Shown here piece by piece: positions 51,691 to 62,755 of a stretch of 64,000 bases of DNA. The position numbers and the translations under genes were made by a program. The stretch's first letter is position 1, and the number at the start of each line of letters is the position of its first letter. Origin of the DNA: Panaeolus papilionaceus. Its lineage: Eukaryota > Basidiomycota > Agaricomycetes > Agaricales. The stretch spans positions 124,001-188,000 of the forward strand of contig JADNRZ010000035.1 of the NCBI GenBank assembly GCA_015501605.1, in the 5' to 3' direction. The notes beneath the pieces are model-generated. The model had not been told where the DNA came from, did no database searches, and saw nothing but the letters and a program-made list of their open reading frames with translations.

Positions 51691-54635
51691 TCAAGCTGAC
51701 TGCCTTCTGACAGAGCTTGAGCGAGAAGAGGAAGAAGAAGAGGAGCTGTCCATAACACCCGATTTTTTACTTTCGTCGTCGTCGCTATCAGCACCTTGGA
51801 GTGTCGATGCCGCATCATCAGATGAATTGTCGTCCGCGCTCTGAACCCTTGGTTTATCATCCAGATGTTTGTCGGGTATCTCATAGGGAATAGAAAGCGT
51901 AAACGAATAAAGCCTAAGTAAAATTCTAAGGGGTGCATACCGGAAGCCTAGCAAGATATGCTAACAGTGAAGCACACGCAGCAAGCATGAAGACCGCCTT
52001 CAAACTCGCCGCATACGCATCTCTAGCACTCCTCTGTACATCGGGAGGTAATTCTGCGACAAGGCGAGCAGAGTGGCGGATGCGGGATATGAGCTACATA
52101 AAGTTTGATATGAGATAAGACGTGGTGTGGTCAACGAAAATGCCTCACATCTTCTGAGCCCGGAGGCAATCGCCTATGCAACTCCACATCAAGTCTTGAC
52201 TGGAAGACTGCTGACGCTAACGCCAAGCCACCAACTTGTCCTATAATAAAAAGGCTCCATGAACATGCACTCTCAAAATAACATGAGCTCAGCACGGCAT
52301 ACCTAATCCCCTGAGAAGCTGAGCAAAACCGGTCCCGACAGCCATTTGAGATTCCGGGATGTTGGCGACCAATGCCACTAAAGATGTCGCAGTAAGCTCC
52401 GTGCCTATTAATACCCCATACTAAAAGAAGACCTACTGAACATCGTTTGCAATACTATCGCATTCCCAAAGCCAAGAGGCATCTGAGAACGTGGTCGTGA
52501 GCATCCAATAAAAGGAAAAATTCCTGAGCCATTTTCGCCATACTCACAATCGTAAACCAAAGCAGTGCTGGGTGAGAATCTTCCTTCATATTGATCATTA
52601 ACAACGTCGCACAAAAAGGAAGAATGCCAAAAAGCATGTTCAATGATTTATAGGATCCAGATCTACGCATTATCCAACTGAATAAAGATGAGATCTACGT
52701 GGCGTTCAAGTGGGATTTTATTTTCAAGAATACATACCCAGCAAAAACAGACCCTGTGGAGATGCAAATACTGTTGGGAAGGAGATGGAGACCTTAAATT
52801 GGATGCAATCGTTAGGGTTTTTTCGAAGGTCAAAAGATCAAGTCATACCAGCTTCCGATGCAGACGTCAACATAACGGTTTGGAACCATGTTGGGAAGAA
52901 ATACGTCACAGACAGGTTACAAACCGCAACGAGAGCATTACTGCATCCAACTAGAATCGGGACTTTTTCTGTGAGCAAGTGAGGGGGCAGTACAGGCTCG
53001 ACGGCGACGTAAATTTCAACAAGGAGGAACAAGCATCCAAACACAACAGATGCTGAAAAAGTTCCCCACACCGATAAATCTATCCACTGGAGGTTTTAAA
53101 AGTCAGCGATAATTGATTTGTGAAGCTAGTGACATATTCTTTCTCACCGGAAGACCTTCGCTGAATCGCATGCTGAGAAAGAGGAGCATGGATCCTACCT
53201 GGGGCAGTGTCAATCACGATAGCCGCTGTAGAGAATATTTAGGAATGCCACACACGCAGCCGAGTAGTGTAAGACTACCGAGGTAGTCAATTCTTTTTAG
53301 GATTTCCTTCGTGCTCCTTTGAATTCCCGTGCCCTGAGACAATGTTCATAAATACTAGCATCGAAGAAGCCATAGAAGAGCATACAGAAATGATATATGT
53401 CAGATTATAGACAGTGAGGAGGTACGACAGAGCAAAGAATGGCATTTGTCCAAGGAAAGCCCATCTCCAACCATACCTATAGACGCAAAACGTCAAATTT
53501 GAGGGTGTTTAAGGATATGGATGCCTACCAATCCGTGATTAAACCGCCCACTGGCCCACCAAGACCCATCCCGAGCTACTCACGAATGAGCATGTTACAA
53601 ATCTTGCGAAGCACAGAATTTTTACTCCATAGAATATTCCACCGACACTTTGTATAAAGCTGCGGTGCTGTGGAGTAAAATAAGCGACAAGATCCAGACA
53701 TACAAAACGAGATTGCTCACGCGCAACGAGTACATATCACTCGTGATGATCCTACGCGGGTATAATTGGACGAGCATTATAGACTTTTTAAACATCGTCT
53801 TGGGGATTGTCAGGAACGGAACTTACGATGAAGTCGTAAAAATACCGCCGCCACCCATTCCCGAAATCTAAAGGTTTAAAAATAACACAGCATCAAACCG
53901 ACAGCCTGAGGATGCGATAAGGTGTGGTTGCACTCACGAATCGGGATATGATGAGCATTTGCATGCTCTTAGACAGCCCACAGGCCATGATGCCAGCTGC
54001 AGCAAAGAGGACAGCAGATTGGTTGGCTGCGCTCCTGCCCATGACATTGCAGAGTCGACCATAGAGCGGTGTGAAGGTGCAGGTGGCAAGAAGATACCTG
54101 CTCTCACGGCTGAGTGGACTGAATGCATGGATAGAAGAGATTCAAGTCACATACGACGTCCCAACCCAACTGGCTTCGTTTGACTTGTTGAATTCAGATG
54201 AAATCGACGTCAACACTTTGGTGTCGGTGAGATAAACAGCCAATGGTTGAGGTCAGGTACTGGGACTACTTACTTGTGGGAACGAGAGTCACTGCCATGC
54301 GGCATTAGAAGATTAGCAACCGAGCTACAGAATGAATTGCATCAAAAAATACCGACAATTCAGCGCCTATAAGGGGTTCATGAATTGAATGAAAAGAGTG
54401 GAGGTGAGGACATGAAAAGACACACCGACAAAAACTGTGCAAGCCATATTCCTGCTAGAATGCCATGTCGGGATGACGCTGGAAGTTCCAAAGGTCCAGT
54501 GGGAGCCGGTTTACTGGGCTTTGTGGCTATTTCGGGACCCACATAACGTCTGTTGTTCTTAGGCGCTGAACTCGTCGAGGATACAGAGCTCACTCGAGTC
54601 AGCAATGGGTCTCGTTCAGAATGTGGGGTAGCCAT
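51691..54635 (-). CDS. MFS transporter copy 2, intact
   Basis: DHA2/VBA-like major facilitator, expected in the vacuolar or plasma membrane; related yeast proteins carry basic amino acids into the vacuole. Exons read MATPHSERDPLLTR (dileucine-like vacuolar sorting signal), GILAGIWLAQFLS, two microexons giving ALNLTLVPT, SSEFNKSNEASWVGTSYLLA, TCTFTPLYGRLCNVMGR, GMGGGGIFTTSS, IITSDMYSLR, LGMGLGGPVGGLITDWYGWR, WAFLGQMPFFALSYLL, VTYFFPTWFQTVMLTSAS, MPLGFGNAIVLQTMFS and a final Ser/Asp-rich tail with S8 ending at 51691. Both tryptophans that are stop codons in copy 1 are intact here. About 570 residues and more than a dozen exons. A TATA box lies at 54726-54732. Substrate unknown. I found no frame lesion in the exons compared with copy 1. 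Confidence 0.85.
54357..54366 (-). other. 10-base microexon of MFS copy 2
   Basis: Reads GCGCTGAATT on the minus strand, flanked by a TTATAG acceptor and a GTCGGT donor. Encodes Ala-Leu-Asn plus the first base of a Leu codon, at the same place as the 10-base exon in copy 1. Confidence 0.75.
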
Positions 54636-54725
54636 TACTGCGTAGTGGTGGTGAATATCTGGAATATGAAAGGTGTTGCAACTTGCGCAGGTGCCAGGTG
54701 CCCTATGAGGCTCGGCAGGCCAGAT

Positions 54726-54732
54726 ATTTATA
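54726..54732 (-). promoter_or_regulatory. TATA box of MFS copy 2
   Basis: TATAAAT on the minus strand about 90 bases before the ATG at 54635. Confidence 0.55.
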
Positions 54733-55516
54733 ACGAGCTTATCACGGCAAACGAACGTGTTAATGATATGAGGTGAAAATATATTTATAATGAGAAGATG
54801 CCAAGCAGTCGTCGAATTTCAGAGAAGGAAAGAGAGCGTTTCATTGAAACGATCGCGAGCGCCAGAAAGACAAATTCTCGATGTTAGTGTTGTTCAGCGT
54901 TCCAGAGGTTCCAGGCGGGCTTCTTCTTCCATAGAGCATGAAAACGGATCGGAAACCAAGCCACGATCAGTGTATGGGGCCTTCAATAAGCTCATTTCCT
55001 CCGTTAGACAACTGAGCGCACATCATCGTCCCAGGGTTCCTACTTGGCGAGAAGCATTACGACGTAGAAAGCTAACTTCCTTTGGAGTAGACAGACAGAA
55101 GATAGCCAGAATTAGGTCGGGAGACTGCCTAGGTAGCTCAATTGGGCCCATATCCCGCGGATAACATCTTCGTGCGTCAGAATTTGCGATAAAATTAAAA
55201 TTGGGGGTTAAAGCTGCCAGTGCAAGATGACAACACCGTCGTAATAGGGCTCCACTTCCTGATGTATTAAAATACTTTGAGTCGGATAGGTAGATAAAGT
55301 GTTCACAAGGCGTCTAGCATTGGGATCTGAGTGGAAGCCGGTTGATGAAGGTGGGAGTTGAGAGCGGTGATGCTAAACGACCCGAAATCATGGGCCAGAA
55401 CGAGTGACATCGGCTGTGTTACAGATTGTCACCTGACCGACGTAACGCGACGCGCTGTAACAGTCGTTGATCGCCCCAACGCGTTCAGTCATTCTACCAT
55501 CGACATTTCTGAAGTA
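54733..55516. other. Divergent intergenic region, one doubtful ORF
   Basis: Between MFS copy 2 (minus) and the F-box gene (plus). Contains a 124-codon plus-strand frame (54790-55164) rich in Arg and Ser (with EALRRRKLTSFGVDRQ) that overlaps a second frame starting MPSSRRISEKERERF at 54799. I recognise neither; a small basic gene is possible but unsupported. Confidence 0.35.
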
Positions 55517-57254
55517 ATGTCGAAGAAACTGTTTCAAGAGGGATTAAGCTACTTCAAATTGGCTAAATACAATGAATCAATCGAGAAATTCACACTGGTA
55601 CGCTTCTCAAAGTTGTTGCATGATAGGCAGTATTAACTTTGCATTGTAGGCAATCCAGGCTCTGAAAGAGTCCGAAGCAAACGCATATCTCATTTACGAC
55701 ACACGCTCTGCAGCATATGCAAAACTAGGAAACAACAAATCTGCTATCATAGACGCCAGGAAGACAATTCAGATAGCCCCAGAGCGTTGGCAAGGATATG
55801 CCAGAGCTGCACGCCTCTTTCTTGCTGTTGACAAGATTGACGCATCACTGAGCATGATAAATCTTGCTCTACAGCGTCTCAAAGATGATGAAGAGGACCG
55901 AAGAGCGTCGTTCATTGCCCTGCGAAAACAAGTGGAAGAACGACAGCTGATCTTGGAGAGACGACAGAAGCGGCTAATCAACCACGTTTCTAAACTACCT
56001 GTCGAACTCTTGACAGAGGTTTTCCAATTACTCACTACAGAGGATCCAACCGCAATCGTCTCGCTGCTCCACGTCTGCACTCACTGGCGTCAAATAATCA
56101 AATCCAGTCCCAGCTTCTGGTCTACCCTCACACTTGGTCGACGAAGGCCTAAGGAGAAAGCCGTGCAATGGATCAAATACTCCAAAGGTCGTATACGGGA
56201 GCTCAAAATCAAACCAGGCCTCTCCAGCTCCTCTGGCTGGCCTTCCGAATCATTACGTGGGATCAGATGGGACTCGCTGTCCAAGTGCGAGCTCCACCAG
56301 TGGAACATCGCCTCATACCTCAACTCCATCTCACAGCCCGGGGTCATCACCAACCTTACTTCCCTCTTCCTCGATTGTGATCCATACGAGCCTAATTTTG
56401 ATAAAGCCTTCATTTTCACTGCCAATCCACACCTTCGGCACCTTAGACTCCACAACGTCCCTCTCCGGAGCGTAACTTCCGAGGACGAGATTAACCTTTC
56501 AGAACTCGTCTCCACATCTCTCAACAACTGTGATCTCGATGGAGCGCTACTCCACCATATCCTTGCCATCACTCCGAACCTCCAGTCCCTTCAACTCGAG
56601 TTCCCAAAAGTTACGCTTCTTCAGGTTCCTCCCGACGTGCCTTCCCTTGACTTACCTAACCTTACAACTTTACACCTCAAATGCGTCCGGACGCATATTT
56701 TCATGTCAACCACACTCCCAGGGCTAAGCATCCTCCGTTTATACGACGTCGTCGACAACGCTATCATGACTCAACTAAACATCTGGAGCATCGAAGGCCT
56801 CAAACTCACCGAACTCACCCTGAACGGCACACCCATCGGTGCTGGAAACCTCCTTCGTATTCTTAGCACCTCTCCAGAACTCCGAAAGCTCGAAATCTGT
56901 CGTCGTGATAACCTCATCAACGATGTGTTGACGCATCTCAGTACTCCCCTTCTAGAGGCGCCAGGATCGACGACTGCGACTTCCACTCCAAATATCCTAT
57001 GCCCCCTTTTGACCGACGTCAACTTCTCGCACTGCAAGGACGTAAGGACGGGTCCGCTAGTCAAGTTCATCAAGTCCCGCCACCCCGAGTATATCACTTC
57101 GGAAGGCAGTACCTCTTCTGCGGTTATCAAACCTGTACAATCGTTGGTTGTTGATGGGTGCGACCTCGTCGATCCAGAGTGGATTGAGTGGATGAGGACC
57201 AAGGTGCCGAGGGTCAGTTGTATTTATATGAAGAAGACTGCCAAGTTCCGATAA
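55517..57254 (+). CDS. TPR/F-box/LRR protein, Dia2/Pof3-like
   Basis: Substrate receptor of an SCF ubiquitin ligase. Two exons, with one intron near 55600-55650. N-terminal TPR-like helices: LFQEGLSYFKLAKYNESIEK, AYLIYDTRSAAYAKLGNNKS, ARLFLAVDKIDASLSMINLA. Then a linker coiled coil (IALRKQVEERQLILERRQKR), an F-box (INHVSKLPVELLTEVFQLLT, with LHVCTHWRQIIKSSPSFWST), and leucine-rich repeats to the C-terminus (HLRHLRLHNVPLRSV, LKLTELTLNGTPIGAGNLLR, LLTDVNFSHCKDV, QSLVVDGCDLVDPEWIEWM). About 560 residues. The TPR plus F-box plus LRR order is that of yeast Dia2 and fission-yeast Pof3, which act in replication and genome stability. Related mushroom F-box proteins are numerous, so orthology is likely rather than proven. 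Start at 55517 opens directly into the first TPR helix. Confidence 0.88.
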
Positions 57255-57371
57255 TTGTTGAATTGCAATTGGATGTGCGTAGAATATTAGGACTAGTGTG
57301 TACGAGGAAGTGACAAATATTAAATCTATTTATATCCGCAGAGATAGGGGTATATTCTCCAATCCCAACAT

Positions 57372-58299
57372 TCAATCCTGGTAATCTTCAACGTCCAACT
57401 TGAGCCCTCTAATCGTTACGACATTCAACATGAACCTCTTCCTTAACGCATAGGCATCTTTCCAGCCAAGGCGCTTATACAAACGAATTGCTGGCTCCTG
57501 ATACTGTGAGGTCGAAAGGAAGATGGACTTGACTCCTTGTGATTGAGCATACTCAACCAACACCTTTAGCAACTTTCTGGCTACACCTTGTCTCCGCGCA
57601 CGAGGAGAGACAACGACGCGACGTAGTTCACCAGTATATGGGTCAGGATTCGTGCGCATATCTGTAATGATAGTTCATGGAATATCATCAGCAACTCGCA
57701 CTAGAAAACATCAAAAAAAGATTATTAAATTAAACGTACCTAATCCCGCCATCCCGACAATGTAGGGTTTTAAACCATCCCTATGTGCCTCTGCTACCCA
57801 GAACCCATTCTTTGGAACGCCTCCCTTCTCATTCGGGGCTGGACTAGGACTTGCTGTTCGCGCTTGTAATTGCTTGACGTCGTAGTGTTGTTCAATGCTG
57901 CCCATGTCGCCTTTAAAAGCCTCTTTGCTGAAGTCCTTGAATTTCGTGCTGAGCAGGTAACGGTATGCAAATAGTAAGGACACGGAGAGAATGGTGAACC
58001 CTAGACCAGTGTATTTTGTCATGTAGTTTTGTGAGAGAGTGTAAGCTGATAATCCGACGAGGGATATGACGTAGATCAGAAGGGACATTGGCTCAGTCCA
58101 CATTGCACGCATTGCAATAGGAAAGGGCGCTTCGTCTGTATATATGGCATGAAGTTAGCTATGTAATCAAAATACTTAGGCTGAAATTATAATTACCTCC
58201 TGTTGTCATCGCTTCAACGAACAAATCTTGCACTTCTTTTTCGTCACTGCTATGGAAAGGCCGTACTCGGATTTGGATGTCATGTTGGGTGGTAGACAT
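57372..58299 (-). CDS. Membrane-anchored GNAT acetyltransferase (NAT8-like)
   Basis: Transfers an acetyl group from acetyl-CoA to an amine. Three exons on the minus strand. Exon 1 starts at 58299: MSTTQHDIQIRVRPFHSSDE, then EVQDLFVEAMTTGG. Exon 2: AMWTEPMSLLIYVISLVGLS and the membrane pair GLGFTILSVSLLFAYRYLL, then KNGFWVAEAHRDGLKPYIVG. Exon 3: ELRRVVVSPRARRQGVARKL, the acetyl-CoA loop RxxGxA, and YKRLGWKDAYALRKRF, ending DVEDYQD at 57372. About 260 residues. Two hydrophobic helices between the first strand and the CoA site are the NAT8 arrangement, so the enzyme probably sits on the ER or another inner membrane. It is convergent with the F-box gene, 117 bases away. Confidence 0.86.
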
Positions 58300-60167
58300 T
58301 GGTTCACAGATGGTGATGTTGTCGAGCCTTTCAGTCTATTGTCAAAATCGGAACGGACGATGTAGATGTGGAGGAGTTTATTCAGCCTAAACTTCGAACC
58401 TCTGAAAAGGGTCAGAAAATCTCCGCTGAACACAAAAGAACAACAAACGAGACTCACGGGGACGTTTTTAAATCAGTGTAAATCCAGAGAGGACGGGGGA
58501 AAGAATGACTTGGCGAGGTTTGTATCCTCCGACCGGCCTCAGCGAGTCATTATATAGTCCCTCCGCGTTGAGCTGTGCAGCGCATAAGTCATGACAAAGA
58601 TCAATGGGAAAAGTCAGGGAAGAAGGGACCTTGGTTGAATTGTTTCTAAGCCTCAGCATGTTTTGCATGGTGAAACAAATTTGCGGCTAATTTGTGCATC
58701 GTAAGCAGATCGTAAGCATGCCGGTCGCAGACGTGTTGTTGCCTGTTCAAGTTGTGGCTGCCATCATGACGCGTTCATTAGTCCTCGTTATTAGCGTCGG
58801 CATAAGCAATGTGGCGGGTGAGAACGACAAAGACGGTAGGTAATCAAACATCTACCGCTCTACCCCGACTGAATTGCCCTCGTGCACAGAAATACAGCAA
58901 CCGTGAGCACGTCGGTGAAAGTGGGATCAAAATATCAGGTTACGCATCAGGAGCATAGTGGTGTCTCATATTTTGATGATGGATACACAACGAATAGTGC
59001 CCTATGGAATACAGACTTGTGCAGAATCTAGAGTGCTAGTCCCCCGTGGTAAAACCATGGCAGCTAGCTTTGCAACGTTGTGGTCCAGGTGAGAGCTCTT
59101 AGGTGATGTGAATGACCGATCACAAAGCTGAGTCATACACTGAGTCAGGAAATTAATGTGGCTCTGGCAGGCTGTTTCCAAGTTTTGCACCGGATTATCA
59201 TGCAAAGTTTTCGATTGGACCGAGTTTAAAGAGTTGCAAACGCGTTTAGTCTATCTTCCTTGGGGGCCGTATAGTGTGCGCAACTCTACAATTGCGATGA
59301 GAGGTACATAGTACCGTTTTCCTGTTTGTTGCAAGCTTCAGACCTGTTCTTATTTCAACCGTACAGTTTCGTGTCTTTATGATGTCCACGGAACGATACC
59401 AAATGCAAGTAGAAATTGATTTTGATTTTGATGTGGCGTGAATTGACGCGTCGAGGCGCGTGACGCACGCTAATTAGAAAGTTCTCACGTCGCGCGACGC
59501 GTTCACTATCGCAGCCTCCAGGGTGCATATGGCCCCATTGGCATTGGGCTCAAAAGCCAAGCAAAATTTGAACAGCTGAACACCAAGATGATAAGCGGAT
59601 TTTATTAAAACTCTCTATATGTTCAACCCTCACAAGCACCACGTCTCACCCGTGGCTTACGACCTCACTTTCACCGCCATCATCCCAAGCTTACCTACCT
59701 ACACGCGCTCAACAATCAAAACGTGTCCGTCAGTGCGTAGTTGCTTCCCTGACTTAGCCGCCATCCTCATTCCACCTCCATAGTTCTACTCCGTGGTATT
59801 CGTGACCACCCCATCTCACTTTGGCTAAATTTCGATCGATAGATGAGAAACCGCAGTCGTCGTGAGTGGTTTCGTGACTCGAACAATAGATATTGAGGGA
59901 TCGTCCTTGGACTGAAAATTAATTATCGAGAGGCTACTTGGTGGTTACTACGTTCTATAGATGATTAAATATGCAGGGTAGTGTATATGAATGGATAGGC
60001 GAGTTGATGAGAGAGATATAGGGGAGAAACGTAAGGATTATAATAGCTAATACAGAAGTGTTGTCATGATACACCAGAAACCCAAAAATGAAAGAGTATT
60101 GATAAATCTGGACCCAGCTCAGGTACAACCCTAGGCAGAAACAGCAAAAATAGGCACCCATTTGTTT
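58300..60167. other. Intergenic 1.9 kb, no gene recognised
   Basis: Open frames are short. A possible first exon (MTRSLVLVISVGISNVAG then GTGAG) at about 58767-58823 on the plus strand has the look of a signal peptide, but I could not continue it. AT-rich near 59880-60170, likely the 3' flank of the next gene. Confidence 0.4.
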
Positions 60168-61107
60168 TTATAATAGCTCAAACCCAAGAGGCGTACACTC
60201 TCGAATGGGACTTGGAACCACTCGCCGCTTAGGTTTTGCTTTATGACCGGCGCAAATCACACGATATCGAAAAGATCGGAGAAGGAAGTGCAGAGTGAGA
60301 GTGGCGTAAACATAAGAAAAAAAGGGGGAAAGAGCAGCAAGTCAGTCGCATGTCCCAGATATTCTTAATAGCGCAGGAGAGAATACTCACCCTGCTCATT
60401 TTAATAAAAAGGTCGTAGACCATACCAGAGACTTCGAGTGCCAACCGTGCCCGAGTCTTCCGTCCAAGGTCCCCAATAGTAACTCCAGGCGGATTGTTTC
60501 CAGCCCACTAGAAAACGAGGTGGATGAGTCAACATGCTGATAAGTTAAAGCAAGAGAGAGGTGGTGGAAAGGATCGTACATCAGAGCGAACTACTGTCTG
60601 TTTCCAATGTGAGCAACTCTCCGTTATCAAAACAAGAACCTCCGGGTTGTCGATCAAAACCGCGTTTTGCATGAGGTCCTTCAAATATGGACCAGGATTT
60701 CCGTTAACGCTGAAGGAAATGGTAGGAAGCGAGGGTTTTCCGGTGTGCTCTGCAATGCGCGGCACAATGACCACTCGATCCGGTTGTTGCTGCACATTAT
60801 TTTGCCATGTCCCTTCAATGATATCTCTCGGACTGAGGTTTCGTCGTGACGGCTTGTATAGCTGGTATACATGTCCTCCCTTGAGGGGATGTGTCTCGAT
60901 GTATTCGGCGGTTATTCCGGCATCCACAACCTATGAATAATCAGTATCGTCACCCATAATTAAGATATGATGACTCACTTCCGGGGCAGGGATATTTCGA
61001 GGCGATTGCGCTTGTGGGTAGTGTTGCTGGGGCTGCAATTGCAGAGCTGAGGGATTTATAAATCCTTGTCCGGGAGCATAGTTGTTTGTGTAGTAGTGTG
61101 AATCCAT
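60168..61107 (-). CDS. Conserved-looking protein of unknown function
   Basis: About 240 residues in four or five exons on the minus strand. Start at 61107: MDSHYYTNNYAPGQGFINPS, then a Gln/Pro-rich stretch with QLQPQQHYPQAQSPRNIPAP. The folded-looking core is ITAEYIETHPLKGGHVYQLY, KPSRRNLSPRDIIEGTWQNN, DRVVIVPRI and PSLPTISFSVNGNPGPYLKD, then LIDNPEVLVLITE. A later exon reads NNPPGVTIGDLGRKTRARLA, then LEVSGMVYDLFIKM. The end is proposed at 60168 (SPIRECTPLGFELL), but the last intron lacks a clear acceptor, so the C-terminus is uncertain. I have seen similar unnamed proteins in mushrooms but cannot give a function. No signal peptide or membrane helix. Confidence 0.65.
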
Positions 61108-62755
61108 GACCGAGTCGTTACAAAAGAGTTGAGGAATGGAGAAGAGAAAAAAATGCAACGTGCAGGTGAGCTGAGAGAAGGGAATGAGATACTAATCGAT
61201 GAGGTGCATCTTTGCTTTGAGCAACGCCATGTTATATACCAACTTCCATACCCCTCCAGCAAGCACAGTCACACCAGCCGAGGCATCTGCCTCATCATCA
61301 TCATCATCATCAAATTTCTCGAAAGATGTGGGTCCGAGAGTACCTTGCCCAAACAGGTATATTCGTTGTATACCACAAAAATGTATTGTATTCTCATTCA
61401 AGTTGGCAACGAACAAACCCGCTTGATAATTGCACCATCTAGACATTTTGCAAATGCCTAGTACTACTGCTAGTGCCTTTGCAAAAGGGGGCTTTTAATG
61501 CAGTGCAATAAACAGAAAATGTTTAGTGTTTGCTTCGGGGATACTACTCGATCTTGTCTCGTGCTCAAGGGGAGCACTCGAGCAGAAACCACAAGGTTGT
61601 GGCTTAGAGGAGGTCTAAGGGTGGAATAGATGCTGAATTGCCGAGGACAACGTGGTAGCCTAAATCGATACGATAAGTATCTGGATGACAGGTCGTCGCA
61701 TCAGATAGCAGGAAAGCGATTGGAGACCGTGAGGATGAGATGACAGATCCTGAACACAGAAAACGGGGACCTGAGGCTGATGCTACAATAAATGGTGTTC
61801 CTGAAGGGAGGGTATACTGCGCCCCGGTGTGTTACAGCAGCCTCAAGCTGGGTCTTTGGAGAATGGCTTGCCAAGTCCCCGAGAGTCTTCGATGCCGATT
61901 CAGGAAAACCTGCGGTTAATGGTCCGATATAATCGCCTAAGTATAGATTGAAAGGGCCGCCTTTATCCTCCAAGAACTTAGAAGGATTTATCTGCATATT
62001 TTCCATGCAATTAAGCTACATGTATCCGGAACGTTGAAATTTTATCGAAATTGCTTCGAAGACGCAGATCAAAGGGATCAAATACCGCCACCACTTTTGT
62101 CTGCCTTGTTCTTTTTCTCCTTGCACCAAGACGTTGGATGCAATTACTTCCAAGTACGCATTGTTTTTGTATTCTGTTGATTTGATTGGTTACCCAGAAT
62201 TTCAAATCCGATGAAACATGAACCAAAACCACAGGTCCGTTGGGTACAGAGATAGACGGACAAGCGCCCAGCGTCGGAGGTAATTCATCAGAGATTTTGG
62301 GATTGATTCAGGCCAAGTTTTTTTGCAAGCCAGTCTAGATTTAGCGAGTTGGAAATTGACCACAGTTTCGTGTTTCAGAAGAGGTGTACGAGTCTGCCAC
62401 TAGAATGGAGGTAGAGAGCCTTGCGTCCAGAAACAAGAGAGCACATCGGTTTTATTTTACTTTAAAAGGCTTTGAACGGCGTCGCTTGTCCCAGCAATAA
62501 ATCCAGCGCCAGATGAACATGAAACAGTGAAATTCCGATGTCGGTGATGTACAGGTAAGCGTTCAAGGCAGTGAACCCCCGCGTGTAATTTGCAGGATAG
62601 AGCGAGATTTTTAAGCCTGCCCTAAAGAGGACCAAAAATTGCCGTGACCTGTTGCTTGATGACTTTTTCCTAACCTAAACACCATCCATTTCCTCCTCCT
62701 TTATTGAAGCATTAACTTGCTTTCTACGACCAGAGTTCAGTCCTTCTATCGCAAA
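61108..62755. other. Divergent intergenic region, 1.6 kb
   Basis: Between the unknown gene (minus) and eIF2A (plus). Two minus-strand frames, 61701-62006 (with FLEDKGGPFNLYLGDYIGPL) and 62011-62232, are mildly protein-like but unassigned. The right end carries the CT-rich eIF2A leader. Confidence 0.4.
61292..61312 (+). repeat. TCA trinucleotide microsatellite
   Basis: Seven TCA units in tandem. Confidence 0.8.
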
